From Strongylocentrotus droebachiensis (taxonomy: Eukaryota; Echinodermata; Echinoidea; Camarodonta; Strongylocentrotidae), in assembly GCA_035222895.1 (NCBI GenBank), contig JAVYIG010007215.1, positions 1-64,000 of the forward strand: DNA of 64,000 nt. The letters are read 5' to 3'. The notes under the pieces are model-generated. The model saw nothing but the letters and a program-made list of their open reading frames with translations, had not been told where the DNA came from and ran no database searches. Position numbers and translations under genes: made by a program. This document shows, one piece after another, positions 43,522 through 57,663 of the stretch (position 1 is its first letter; the number at the start of each line of letters is the position of its first letter).

Positions 43522-46500
43522 CTGGATTGTGAGAAGGGGGTTGGGGAAAGGGAGAGAGAGAGAGAGGGAGGGGGAGAGTGAGATGGGAAGGGAGGGAGAA
43601 TGGAGGGAGGGAGGGTGGGAGGGAGAATGGAGGGAGAAAGGGAGAGTGGAGGGAGAGAGGGAGATGGGAAGGGAGAGAGACATGAGGGGAGGGAGACCGG
43701 AAGAGAGGGCGATAGGAAGGGAGTAAAGGAGGGAGAAAGCGAGTGGGAAGAGAGAGAATTAAGAGTAAGGAGAAAATAAAGACAGCGGGATGAAAAACAA
43801 AATTGGAATAAGCTTGATTAATAAATAAAGTTAAAGGACAAAATTATTATACATATATCTAGTACGAATCTTCATCCTGTAATTATATTACATTATAATT
43901 TAATGCTAAGCAAACTATTAACACAAAATGCACCAGATATGATATGTTGACATGTTTCAGTTTCAGTTTCTAAACGATTTAATGTACAATCTTCAAAATA
44001 TGATAAACAAATTTAAAAAAATATATATCTGAGTCTGCAGTGAGTTACAAAGAAAGAGAAGGAACATGAGAGTAATTAAGAAAAGGAAATTATCTTGTTC
44101 ATGCTACACACATAAATAATGCCACATGGTATATCTTTAATATTTGTAGCAATATAATAGAGCTGAAAGAAATCCTACAGCTATATTCATATGACAGAGA
44201 GACATTAGTACAGCAATTGCTTTCTTTTTTTCCTCCACAGCCCCAAGCAGAAATGTTAGGAAAAGATATAGATACACACTCAATGGGCAGAATAATGATT
44301 ATTACAAAGGATTGTTACAAACACACAATAATATCAATTACATGTATGTATTTTGCTGACATTTTCATAAAAAACAGATGGAATAATCTGACACACAGCT
44401 GTATAGCTACATGTTGTATATAAATGCTGCAAATACGTGGTAACCTAAATGTACATGTTCATGTACTTGTCATATGCATACTGTATGTCAAATCGGTATA
44501 CCGGTATGCGAAATAGCTATATTTTACTTTAAAGGGATTGGGTAACTCTGTCTCAGATTCTTAAACAAAATCCTGGATTTAGCTAGTGCTACAATGATAA
44601 TTATAAACCGTTAGGTCAGTCAGGAATCCCATGACTTTTACAAGCCTGTCTGATTACCAAGATATTTATGATAGGAAATCGAAATCGAATTTTGTGTTTT
44701 CCTAACGTTTTTTTACTTTTTTTAACACTACAGTCTATTGGGAAAAATAGGTGCTGGCATGGTAACACTGGTCACTCAAAGGTTTTTAATTTTTTGAGGC
44801 ACTTCATGGTCATTTTGAAGTGCAATTGTTTTTAGGGCTTCAATAATACACCATATCACAGACACTGATAACACGTAGGGCGATGCATCTCCGACTTAAC
44901 ATTGTTAAACGATGCCTTTAAGTAGTTACAGACAAACACTGCCACTATTTTTTTTTTAATAGGATGAAATTTGATTCAATGGAAATAAATAGAATATGGT
45001 GAAGTCATGACTTGATTTCAGAAGAGTACGGTAAGCATTTATGGATGCCGCAATGCTAAATATAGCCTTTTTGTCTTGATTAAGCTTCATGTGACCTAAA
45101 ATTTCATTGAGATAATATGTACCAACACAAGCTATTAATCCACAAACAGTAATAACTCTCACACCTTCTGCCTTCAGGATGCATGTTTTTGTGCCACTAC
45201 ATTTCACTATTAAAGGTTACCTAAGCCCATTCAAATTCCCTTAAACTTCCTCTAAATTGTAATTACATACCTAGATGCCAATCTTTCACAGCAAACATTA
45301 GGAATCTCTTGAGGCAAAATTAGGAATACAGTCTATTTTGCGTAAATTTTTTACACAGAATATTTCAGAAAAAGAGAGGAATCTAGGGTTCAAATCAATA
45401 GGTTGAAGGCTCAGAAAAAGGAATCCTTCGTCCAAAATAGGAATGGTTGCAGGCAATTATTGGTAAGAGAAGAAGTGTCCATTGAATTGCTTTATTCTTG
45501 CTCCATATCTCTCTCTCAGAGTGTCTCATCATTTTCAATGTCAATGGTAACGCCAGAGTGGCATAACTTTAAAAGGCAACTTGTAATAAAGGTTTGATTT
45601 TCCTTTAAAGGCTTGGAATGTACTGCAAATACTTGCACAATTGATATATTTGTCTGCTCCAGGCTAGCCAAGCCAAGCCCTCATTTTGCCTTTGCTCGTT
45701 CAATAAGCCTATTGTTAGATGTTAATGAAAAGAGTTCACTTCAAATGATAGCAATTTTTTTTTAAATCCTGATCGAAGAATGGAATTTCTTGCGTGATAA
45801 TAAAAAAAAAAATACTGAAGAATATGTTATTCTTGCATGATAAAGACGTCCCTAGATGTTAGTGATCTACTAGAACATCAATATTGAATGGTGAAATACA
45901 TGTAGAGTATAGGAGCAGTCAACATGGGATATGAACAGATATGATTTGAAATGTTGTATTTGTTTAATACATCTACTGCGGTTACATGTAGTTCAAGGCT
46001 AAAGCAAACAAAACATGTACAGTGTATGTAATGTGTCTATACAATGCAATAAGTAGTTTATGGAGGTGGGAAGGAAAAAAACATTTGTTAATCACACCAC
46101 TACACAAAGATGAATATTAATTCTAGGTACTACCATAAAAAATATGTAGAAGAAAAAATCTTGCATGACTATATTAATAGTTTCTGTAAGATGAAAAACC
46201 ACTTCACAAATATATTAATATCATATGCAGGCCTCTAGCATACATATTGTTATTGTGGCCCTGTATCTTTTCAGAGATATGTCTGACATTGCAACAAGCA
46301 ATAGTGAACCCCAGTAGCTGACAATATCAGAAAAATCCTGTAATGCGTGTGATGTGATATATAGTTGGTGAAAAGGATCTTGTTGTGAAAGCATCTATAC
46401 CTGAATACATTTGTGAAGTGGTCTGTTTGAAGTGTTAACATGATTGAAATGAACTGGCAGATATGATGTTAAAGGTACTATGTCCCATTTACAGGCCACA

Positions 46501-49500
46501 AAAATGAAAAGGTTAAATTCCACTGGCATTTGAAAGATAATACTAATTTAGAAATTCCCTCAAAACGAAAGGGCTTGAAAATGTCTTTAAGTGGGAAAAT
46601 ACAACCATTTTAGTTGTCGAATCGACTTTAGTAATTGAAATCCATTTAGTAATAGTCTGATTTCAGACCCTTGTACCGAATGGTCCTACATTTCGTGCTG
46701 CGCAAAGATTCAATCAGTTTAATTTTGGCCATTACAAGAAGATGTTATTGATGTAGACAAATGCTCATGTACCCTTTTTAGCTCATTTTCTGTATGTTAT
46801 TACCAAAGAAAAAAAAGAAGTCAGTCAGTCACTCAATAGTGTCTGACAGTGAAGTCTAGAAAGTAAACAGGTTTCCTTGCATAATTTGAATATTAGGACA
46901 TGTTTAAATTTTACATATAGGACATAATTCCTGCAAAGTTCTACAGAATTTGATGTTGGCTGCAAATGGGACATAGTACCTACCTTTAAATCCCTTTGTT
47001 TCATTTGACACCCATGACATCCCATTTATTTTCTCACTCTTTGTTTGTTGTTGTTCTTTTTTGTTGGGGGGGGGGGGGTTATACAATACACATCATATAG
47101 AATTTTCCTATTTCATGACATGCACATGTCAGTTACACATGTACTACACACATAAAAGCAGTACTGTATTCAGTATTGAGGATATATTAAACACAATTTG
47201 TATGTTATCAGTATACATGTATGACTGCGCACTATAGTGAAAGTAGCATTTATTCATTTTAGAAGCACGCATTATTAAAGACACACATGTTGTTTACTTT
47301 ACATTTCCATCCTGGGTACTACGTACGAGGATGATTTCACCTAATTGGTTTATCTCGAATTCTGGAACACGGTATATTCTTCAGACTGAAAAAGTAATAA
47401 AATAAAGAGCATCTATTTTTCCACAATCTATTAATTTTTAAATACATATTTTCAAAGAGATACAATTTTCATCAAGACATATTTCCAATGTTTAAGAAAT
47501 AGATGTGAAGTGAAAAATGTATGTGAATGTTGATAAGGCTCTAGAAATCTAAAGTGGCTAGTCCCACATTAGTAATACAATTTTGATAAAAATAATAATA
47601 ACTATTATCACAAACTTTATTTCCTGAAATTTATATGAAAAATGTTTTGTACAGTATCTGAGTTGCTTATTGATTTTAATGCTAATCAACATTCAGGAAT
47701 GATTTTCTTGGTTCAATTGCAATGACCTCTCAATTTAACTTCAGGAGACTGTTTTATAGTTGTAGAAAGAGTTTCTAAATAATTATAGTTATATCAATAA
47801 TTATAATTATATTTATAGTTATAGTGATATATAGTCATAGTTACATAGTTAAATGTATAGCTAACTGGGATTTGGGACCAGTCCCTAATTAAGGAAAAAG
47901 TGTTGTCCCATAATACTGTGTAAATTAACATCATACTCATGCATGGTGAGAAAAGGATTGCGATGAATGATCACTACTAAAATGGGTACATATTGTATAA
48001 AGTGCAATGCACTGTGTTATCATGAAAAATATTGAAGAAAACATATTTATATGGAAAACTAAAATGTACATGATTGTGTATGAATTAGTCATTAAAATGT
48101 GTGTGATTGTGCCAAGCTCATGGAAATGTCATTTGTAACTGCATGTGGTGATAACGTGATTGCAAAGCTGGTACATGAACATAAAATCCTAACAAAAACG
48201 AAATATGGTACATAATAGTTGTGAACGCAATAAACACTACATCTGTGGATCATTCCCTTTAGAAATTATGACTATAGGTACATATTATCTGTTGAGAGCC
48301 AGAAGGCTATTAAGTCATATCATTTAACATAGAGTTAAAGCCCTTCTGTCTTTCGATAGGCAATAGCTACACTTGTATCAAGTCTACTACAGTACACATC
48401 ACAAAAAACAACTGCAAAGGAAAACAATTTAAAAATCAAAAATGCAAAAGTTCATAATAGATAATTTACTGGGAAAATTAAATGGTCAACATAATACCAT
48501 ATCACTTGAACACCAAAACATGCTACCAACTTTAATAAAAGAAGGAAATATCAAAAAATAGCAAGCAATGTACAAAACAACTGGAATAAAAACAACCTCC
48601 ACCTAATTTCATTACACAAATGTAAATGTGCATCAACATAAAATAACAATAATACCGGTACATATATGGAGCGCAGAAAACTATATATTCTACTGTGATA
48701 CAAGAGCTCCGGATATGCTTAGATTTACAGCTAATTGAAAAGATGTGCTTTCAGTTTTGATTTAGAGATATTCACAGATGGTGATTTCCTGACTTCCAAC
48801 GTTAAGTTATTCCAGAGTTTTGGGGCTGCACAAGCAAATGCTCGATTTTTGATAGATGGGATCTGCAGCAACACGGTATCTCATGCGTAGATTACTAATC
48901 AGGAGGGGAAAAAGCAAACACGCATTCTGGGGAAAGGAATTCAAGAAGTTCTGATTTGACCGAATAAGGAAAACACAATCCTACGAAAGCTGTGAAGTTG
49001 TTTCTTCCTCAATGTGCTTCTATAATCATTCAGCCTACCATATTTATTTTTTGCTCAATTTATTGGGACAGTACAGAATCCCTGCATCAACTTTCTCTAT
49101 GCTTGCAATAAATATTGGGCCCCTTAATATTTTGCTGTACTTTATTTTCATGTCATATACATACTATATGTAGTTCATTATCAATTAAATAATCAATATA
49201 AGAGTTTCCATTCCCTCTTTCAACCCCTACTAAATCTTAATAAAGGGGTCTCTTTACATGTAATTTTTGAGAACCTTTAATAGTATTTATGTCAGTTATG
49301 TATGTCATATTATGTCATTATGACAGTTTATGAAATAGAGAAGGGAGATACATGTAGAATAGAGAGATTTAACAAATGGGCAATTCCAGCATGACAGCAT
49401 AGAATGTGATCCAACCCACTCATTTATATTTATGTACATACCGGTACCTACTTGATAATTAGTATTTCATGTAATAATGATGCTTATTTCGATGTAGAGT

Positions 49501-52500
49501 GTGACCCTAGCATTTTGTTCACAGAATGGGGAAAATAATTTTGTTCAAGCCCTGACACAATTTGTGGGCAGGGCTTCAAGTTCAGCGTGACAGACAGGAC
49601 ATGAATTTACCAATCAATTTTCAGCTCTTTGCATTTTCACTTAACTCTCCTCAATGAAAAAAACTAGAACAAAATGTATAGATTTATGACTTGTAAGTGC
49701 ATTCTTGTAACCTGCAAGTTTACTTTTGAAATTTTACTTAGATTGATATATAATTCAAAACAAAATGTTTACCTTACCCTATAATGTTATGATCATAATA
49801 GTACAAGGATTTCAATTGTTATCCATCAGAAATGTTCATGTAGTCCCATCTTTGCTGTTAATGTAAGACCTGGTAGATGGGACATCAATTTATCGTTTAT
49901 AATTTTGTATTCTACCAAGTAAGCAGGAGAAATGGACTTCCCCCAACCAAAGTGCAAGACTATACAATTTTATTCCAAAACATGGATCCAATTTATTGTA
50001 CAAATAAAAAGTATACCTCTAAAAGAGAGACAGGTGGGGCAGATATCTACATGTACTTGACCTTTGACCTTCTTTTAAATCCTAAAACTATTTCATATTT
50101 TAGATTTTTTGTTACTAGATGTAGACTTTCCTTCAGTCCTAAACCAGATTTAATAAACTTTTTTTACAAAGACAGTTTTAATTTCTGAAAATTCCTTGAT
50201 ATGTAATTAACCACATTTTACCCTAAAATGTATAATTTAATATACCGGTACAGGTCAAAATATAGAATTGAAAATCCAAATATTGATCCATAGAGGTAAA
50301 ATAATGTGTATTCCACTGGCATAAAAGGAAAAGCTTTAAGATATATGTAACCCTCTGTATCTTTCACCAAAATTTGAGATTTTCATGGAATTACCTGAAT
50401 ATAAACTTGGGAAAATGAGACAGAAAGCCAAGAACTATATATGGTTTATAAGTGGAGAAGGGCCACTCATAAACTGACAGGGTATTATAACGACTAACAA
50501 ACTCAACACACTATATCATAGATGGGGTTAGTAGGGTTAGATGTCTAACAGGCTCCCTCTATAGTGGGCATTCATACCTCATCGGCAAGAACAGATAGTT
50601 CGGAATCGTCACCCGCATCGTAATCGTAAAGAACTTTGGCTTTCCGGACCCCTTTCTGCGGTCGAGACTTATCCTCTGGGAGCATCGCATCGAGGGGTGG
50701 GGCTGTGGGCGTGGGCGTGGCGGTGGCCACACCCTGTGGGGGACCCGAGACAGGGCGGGGCGGTCTGATACCACCCATTGTACCTGGAATGCTGCATACA
50801 TAGAAACATAGATTTGGGATGCTATGCAGTGCTATAGATACAAGCCATTTAAATACATACAGGTCATGCTCCCAACAAGGATTACATTTTCCAATTTAAA
50901 GAGAAGGTTGAGTTTCACATGTAGTAGAGGCGAGAAATAATTGCGGTAGTGAGCTTTTTTATTTGTCTTATAGCAGTTTACACAAATGTATTACAAAATG
51001 CTCTCATATTCGAAATTTGACAAGAAATGGCACCTTCATCCCATATGTGTGTGTAGTCCCATATAAGAACTCTCATGTACAGTGCATGTGATTTTCAGCA
51101 AGATTGAATCAATTTATTTTCATTTTGATCAATCCAAAACCCCACATTACGGTATATACATCAGTTGTTATGTACAACATAATCAACCTTTCCCTGATTG
51201 CTTCGAGGCAGTATCTCTCACAATGTAACCACATGACCGGTACTCATCATTCTCTTTATAATATACCATGCATTACCCAGAACATTCATTATTCAAAGGG
51301 CGATTGCCTTTATATTGGGGTAGCCAGGCAACAAGACATGCATTGTCATTAAACCATGAAGCAGTATACATGTACACTGCAATGTTATTTCTACTGTTCA
51401 GTAACGTGTGATTTAACTCCCTTTAAGGCTGGTGATGTTAATTGTCTGGGTGAAATACAACCATGTTACAAGTGTATTTCTTTGTATGTTAAGATTCCAC
51501 TGTTCAGATTGCATTCTCAATCCTTTATTACCGGTAGTTAAATGTCAGTGCTATGATTCCAAAACGATGGATGACCTTGAATATTCATGAGTGAGGAGTT
51601 CCTCAAACATTACAAACAAGATTTGTCAATGATTTTTTCTGTTTTCATAGATAAATGCCTCATATCCAACATTCACTCTAAAAATAATAAAATAATACGT
51701 AAGCTGAGCCATATAAGGCTCTTTAATTTGGATGCAAACAAAATTCTTTCTTCTATTTCAAGCTTTATCTCTACTGTTATTTTCATTTCACTGTCTTTTT
51801 CCATTTCCTTGTTGAATTTTTTTTGTGTGTTTGCAATATTATTCCTATTTTGTATATTGCTGTGCATATTACTGTATATTTTTAAAACCATTTTTTCAAT
51901 GTTTTGTATTTTAATGTATTTTTAAAAATCTGTTGTAAAGTCAATTTGTGTCGGCATTTGGCTGCTATTTTGAATATATGTTTTAAAAATCAATCAACTA
52001 AACCTATGGGAAGCAGAGAATTCAGTAGTTAACAGGACCACTAATCTATGAATGCACAAACTGTTAATGAATCTAGACTTACATATGAAATAAAGTGTTT
52101 GCAATCTTAGACCACATTTTGTTTAAGTGCACCTTACTTAACAAAATCATGAAATTGCATTGTAAAACACATCTATTGAGAATTAATCATTGTAACTGAA
52201 TTGAAAGACATGATTAACAATGAGGTTGCATGTGTTTTGATAAGAGCAAAGCATTGAACATGCATCATATTTAATATGGGTATACATGTACATGTATGCA
52301 ACTTTGCCATCTTTGGATTTTCATGCAGTTGAGCAACAGGAGCAAAGTGAATGAAAATTCCAGCCATGCAATATATGTTAAAAGTTGAAAGCAAAAATAT
52401 ATTCAGAGGAAATATAATGATCTACAGGTATCTTATTGTATCTGATTCAGCAGAGTTAGAAACTTACGTCCTACAGACGGATCCGTTTTATTTAATTAAA

Positions 52501-55500
52501 AAAATAATGATAAAATAAGAGAACATTAACTTGTATTCCATATTTAGATTTGTGATCAAGGCTGGTTCTTACAGATACATTGATTTAAAAGAAAATACTG
52601 TTGTAATATTATTTACCAGTAAAGGTTTTTCTTATTTAATTCCATGATACAAAATGTTACAGAGCTCTACAAGCATACTTTGTCATGACTCGTGAAGCTA
52701 TACAATCAACTACAGACATTTTATTCCCTTTGCATTGTTTACAAATATATATATCTAGTTTTAATTAAGAAGCCACTAGCTGAGCCTCACAGCATTACCA
52801 ACTAAAACTACCATAGCTTTCAGTTGTAAGTTATAACCTTTGTCAGTTTCAAATATCTTTTCATTAGGAGAAAAGAAAAAAAAATCAAGTTGACTGAATA
52901 CAGGCAGTTGCCTTCAGCTCAACCTCAACCAATCCATCACCATAGCAAAAATAATTGGACTAAAATTTATTTGAAGGCCTTCCAATAGATAGCAGCTTTC
53001 CAGATACAGAACCCCTTTTTTCAGAAAACAACCAGCATTGAAAGATCATTTTGAATTGGGGGTGGAGGGGGGGGGGGGGGGGTTGCTGTTGGATCAAGTG
53101 GGACATTGGCCTACAACCTATTTTGAACAATCAACACCAAAAACAAATCAACCAACAGGTTTTTTCTTCCTGTTCCATGAACAATCAAAATCAAACAAAT
53201 ATTTATACACCCCAATCGCCCCCCCCCCCCCCGCCCCCATTCGTATCAGATGACTCTACTCTCTGCATGATCATGTGACTTACTTTCCAAGTTGCTGCTG
53301 TAGCTCAGTCATGGTTTGGCTGCACTGAGCGTAGTACGTCTGCTCGGCTTCCACAAAGTCCTTCAAACGTTCCAAGTGAGTTGACTGTTTAGACAAGATC
53401 AGGATTGTCAAGAGGGCCGGGATATTTAGAATCAATCGTAATGAGTAAATACCTCTCCACATTCCAATCAAAGTCTTGAGTGCGCAAATATCATCTGTTA
53501 TTCACTGCATCCATGGTTATAAGGCACAGACATTTGATCTTTGTCGGTAATCAACTTGATCTTTGTCGGTAATCAACATCCCATCAAGAATCACCTCCCC
53601 CCCCCCCCCCCCCCGCCAAAAAAAAAAAAAAAAAAAAAAAAGGAATGTGCTCTTCAGATAATTGCAGAAGATTAAAATGGCTAGATTTAACGAGTCATAA
53701 TTTTTTGTAATGTCCAATTGAATTTCAGAATTTGCATCTTCCCCACTTGATAATCCCTTCTGTTTATTATTCAGTGTACAATTAATACATGTAGACTCTT
53801 TTTTGTTCTTCATATAAAAATTCTTTCTATAGCTTGGATAGTTATTAAACTAATTCTTTTGAGTCACAATAAAATCAAGATACACGAATGATCAATTCCT
53901 AACCATACTACAATATACCGAGTGTAATCGAGTTGAATGTGAGAGAATGAATGATATCGTGCTGAGGGCCAGTACGGTGTTAACACTGTGTTAAATATCA
54001 AATGTGAACATACTTCTGGTTCTTTAGATGATATGTATCTTTTTAAATTGTTACAGGACGACTCCAAAGTTATTTTTTATTCATATGGAGTCCAATTTGT
54101 CAGTATTTTAGAGTATATGTGCATGTGATCTCTATGATATTTGGGGAATTAAGAGGGAAGGGGGGGGGGGGGGGGGGGCGGGGCAGAATTAAAATTTACA
54201 TTTTGACTTACATGTGCACTAGTAATACCCTCTAGGAGCAACGTAGTTATCTCATACTGTCTATCAAAATCTGCCTGGGCCTTGCGAAGTTCTGCTTCAG
54301 CCTGTATTCAAAGTAACACAAAGATATAAAACAACATGGCCTTTATCAAAGATCAAAACGACGTAACTCTTAAATAACATGGGTCTCCAAGCAGGAAATT
54401 GTGCAACTTTGGTTCAAATTGAGTGAAATACAGTCTGGTGACATCCAAGGGGGTGGCTTTCAAGAAGAAAGGTAGAAAAGTAATTCTTAGTCTTAAGTCA
54501 CTGTAAAACATTTAAAATCTTCTGTGGATGGAAGGAGGTTGATACACACAAACCAGCCATAAGCTGTAACAAAAAGTCAAACAAAATATATTAAGCTGAT
54601 TGACCTACATTTAAGCATACATAGTATAGTCTAATAGTGATATTGCCGGCCTTGGACTAGTGAACATATTTCAGCCTGTATACAGAGTCTACCGGTAATT
54701 AAGACAAAGACCGCAATAAAGTAGTTATAGTTAGTGCTGTGAATGACCGTGTAATTTCCTCTGTGTGTAAACGGCTAGTTTATCCGTGCATGTATAGTAC
54801 ACTGTACATGTGTACACGGCTATGACATTAACCAAAAACAAAAACAGTTTTTCAGCCACGTAAGACCAGCAATCCAGCGCGCATTCGCAGGGACAACCTT
54901 GCACAAGCGTCAGAACAAGGATTTTCTCAGAAAAGTTGTTACTGTAGTAAGGGTATTGCACACGAAACCATCGCGCTTGTGTGAAAGTCACTCAGACCGC
55001 AATGAATGATATTGTCTGCATGACGACAAGAGAAGAGACTCGACAGCATTGGATCAAAATTGTAGTGTATGGAAATGATTACTTATTGAAGTAGCATCGG
55101 AATTTAAACTTTATTTTTAGACTGATGACGGATCTTTTTGTGAAATATTGATTTCAGCCATTTATTGTGCTGAAAAGCAGGTGATTTTTTTCTTTCTCCC
55201 CCTTCATCCATGTTGTGAATTTTCTACAAGTGTAGTGGTGGTTCGTACGTGTACACAGTAACAGCACTAACTATAGTGTTATGCCAGCATCTAAAGTAAA
55301 TGGTGTTCAAGACCTTTTTACAAGGCAACATCATATTCTGCTTACTCAACTAGGAAGCAAAAGACACCTTTAATCTTTTTTAGCACTGCAACCTTTTAAG
55401 AAATCCCAAATTCAATACAAACAAATTCATTTTGAATCACTCTGGTACTCGTTAAGTGTAATGATTACGCACGTACAAACACATTTGTTTCTATAATATG

Positions 55501-57117
55501 CAAGCGAGCATAAAAATTACATTATTAAAATATCCTCTCCGTCTCACATATTCAGTTACCCGCACATTAGCCGGTGATAGAACATTTACTGTATCTGCTT
55601 CAAAATGTTGGAATGATTTACCACTTAGAATCAGGCAGTCTCCATCAGTTCTTACCTTCAGAAAGGCCTTAAAAACACATCTTTTTTGCAATTTGTAGTT
55701 GTAAGACTGTTTTTTTTTTCTTTTTCTAATTATAGTATTTACCGGGGGGTATGTAATTTTTATTTTCATTCACTGTAAGCGCTTTGGGCCTTATGGGAAA
55801 AGCGCGGTATAAGTAATAATAATAATAATAATAATAATTTTATAATCGAAACATAAGTAAATGCATGAATAAAAAAATCATATATTTGGGCATCTTGATA
55901 CAGTAATGTGAGAAAATTAGGGCATTTCATTCTAGATGTTCCAAGCGAATGAAGCAAACAAGCATTGTAAACATTTAATTTCTTTATATTTTGATACATG
56001 TATATTCAGGCACCTTGCTGTCAAAATGATATTCTGCACTTCGTTGTATAAATATGGAGATTTTCAGGCAGTGAATTCACCCAGGACCTCTTGTTCGAGA
56101 GTGAAGAGCCAAGAGCCCTCATTAGAGGTGTTGTGGTCTAGGGGATAAGTCACCGGACTGCAGATCACAAGGTACAGGGTTCAAGTCCCGCCACGGCACT
56201 AATGTCCTTTGGCAAGATGTTAATCTACATTTGCCACTTTCCACCCGGGTGTAAATGCGTACCTGATAATGCTTGAGCGCTAGTTACTTTGGCAGCTCCG
56301 TTATAACCAGGGTAATATGTGTAAAGCGCAATCAGCATCAGAGCTTGGCAGAAACTGGGGCTATATAAATATCCATATTATTTATTATTAATATACCACA
56401 TGCTTTCAACCCCTATGGTCTTGTGAACAGACATGAATTTGCTAAAAACCCAAGATTTGTTGAATACAAATTCAACGATTCATTGATACTAGTTAGCAAG
56501 TATTGCTATATAGATTCATAAGTGAATGAGACTAAAGCTGCATTAACTTGACAATATCACTTGAGATTTTTAAAAAACGGGAGTTCAAATTTTATATTAG
56601 CCAAGCTAGAAAAACCAGCTTTTACAAACGTGACTGTGAAATTTTGACCTCCTTTAATACTGACACCATTAAAATGCCATAAAATCAAATATTCTTGGAA
56701 ATGTTATGACTGATGAAATAATGCTATTACATTACTACATGTACCTGGAGAATTTTAAGCACTTTACAAGCATGTCTGTCCTAGTTCAATAACAATTTTA
56801 AAAATATGTTTAAAGTGCAGGTAGTTTGTCACAGAAAAATTGTTTTACCACTACTTGAAACAAACACAAACGTTTTTGCACATGTGTATACACATGACAC
56901 AGAACAATAATAAAATAATTCATAAACAACAAAATATATAACATATACATATTGATAATCATTACACTTATATTGAAGGATGTTGTTCATGCATGGATAT
57001 AAACCTTTGAACATTCTAAGATATCAACCTTTTAATATGAGAAAATGAGAGAAATGGAGAAAGATAAAAAAAACTTGCATAGATAAGACAGATAGAAAGA
57101 TAGGAGGTAGTGAAACA

Positions 57118-57157
<40 letters not shown>

Positions 57158-57604
57158 AAGATTCAGAAAGAGATAATGACACAAAAAGACTTACAAATAT
57201 GAAATAGAGACATAAATATATAATGGAGATATGAGAAGGACATACTCTAACTATTAGCGGAGGATGATGGGATAACATAATGACATTAAAAGTTGGAAAA
57301 AATTAAAGAGGCAGCATAAACAAAAAAATAACAAAGATTGAATAAAATAATATGACAGATAATCTTCTAAAGCAGTCTATGACTGCAAAATATATCAAAG
57401 TTACAGAAATGATGAATACAATAATATTAATAATAATAATAATAATAATGACAATAATAACAACTGCAACTGTTAAAGGCAACAAAAACCACAGCAATAA
57501 TGGATTGAATATACCGTATTTGCCGGCGTATAGGCCGCAGTATTTTTGGAAGAAAAAATATCAAAAAGTCGGGGTGCGGCCTATGCGACGAAAGAGTAAA
57601 AAAA

Positions 57605-57663
<59 letters not shown>

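Noticed and set aside
43417-43683. A single 88-codon minus-strand ORF
   Set aside because: Only the last 34 codons are real (the endophilin-B terminal exon); the Ser/Leu/Pro-rich start is the pyrimidine tract before the acceptor.
46825-47086. Small minus-strand ORFs
   Set aside because: They lie in the end of the 46473-46985 element and the adjacent G-run and show no family features.
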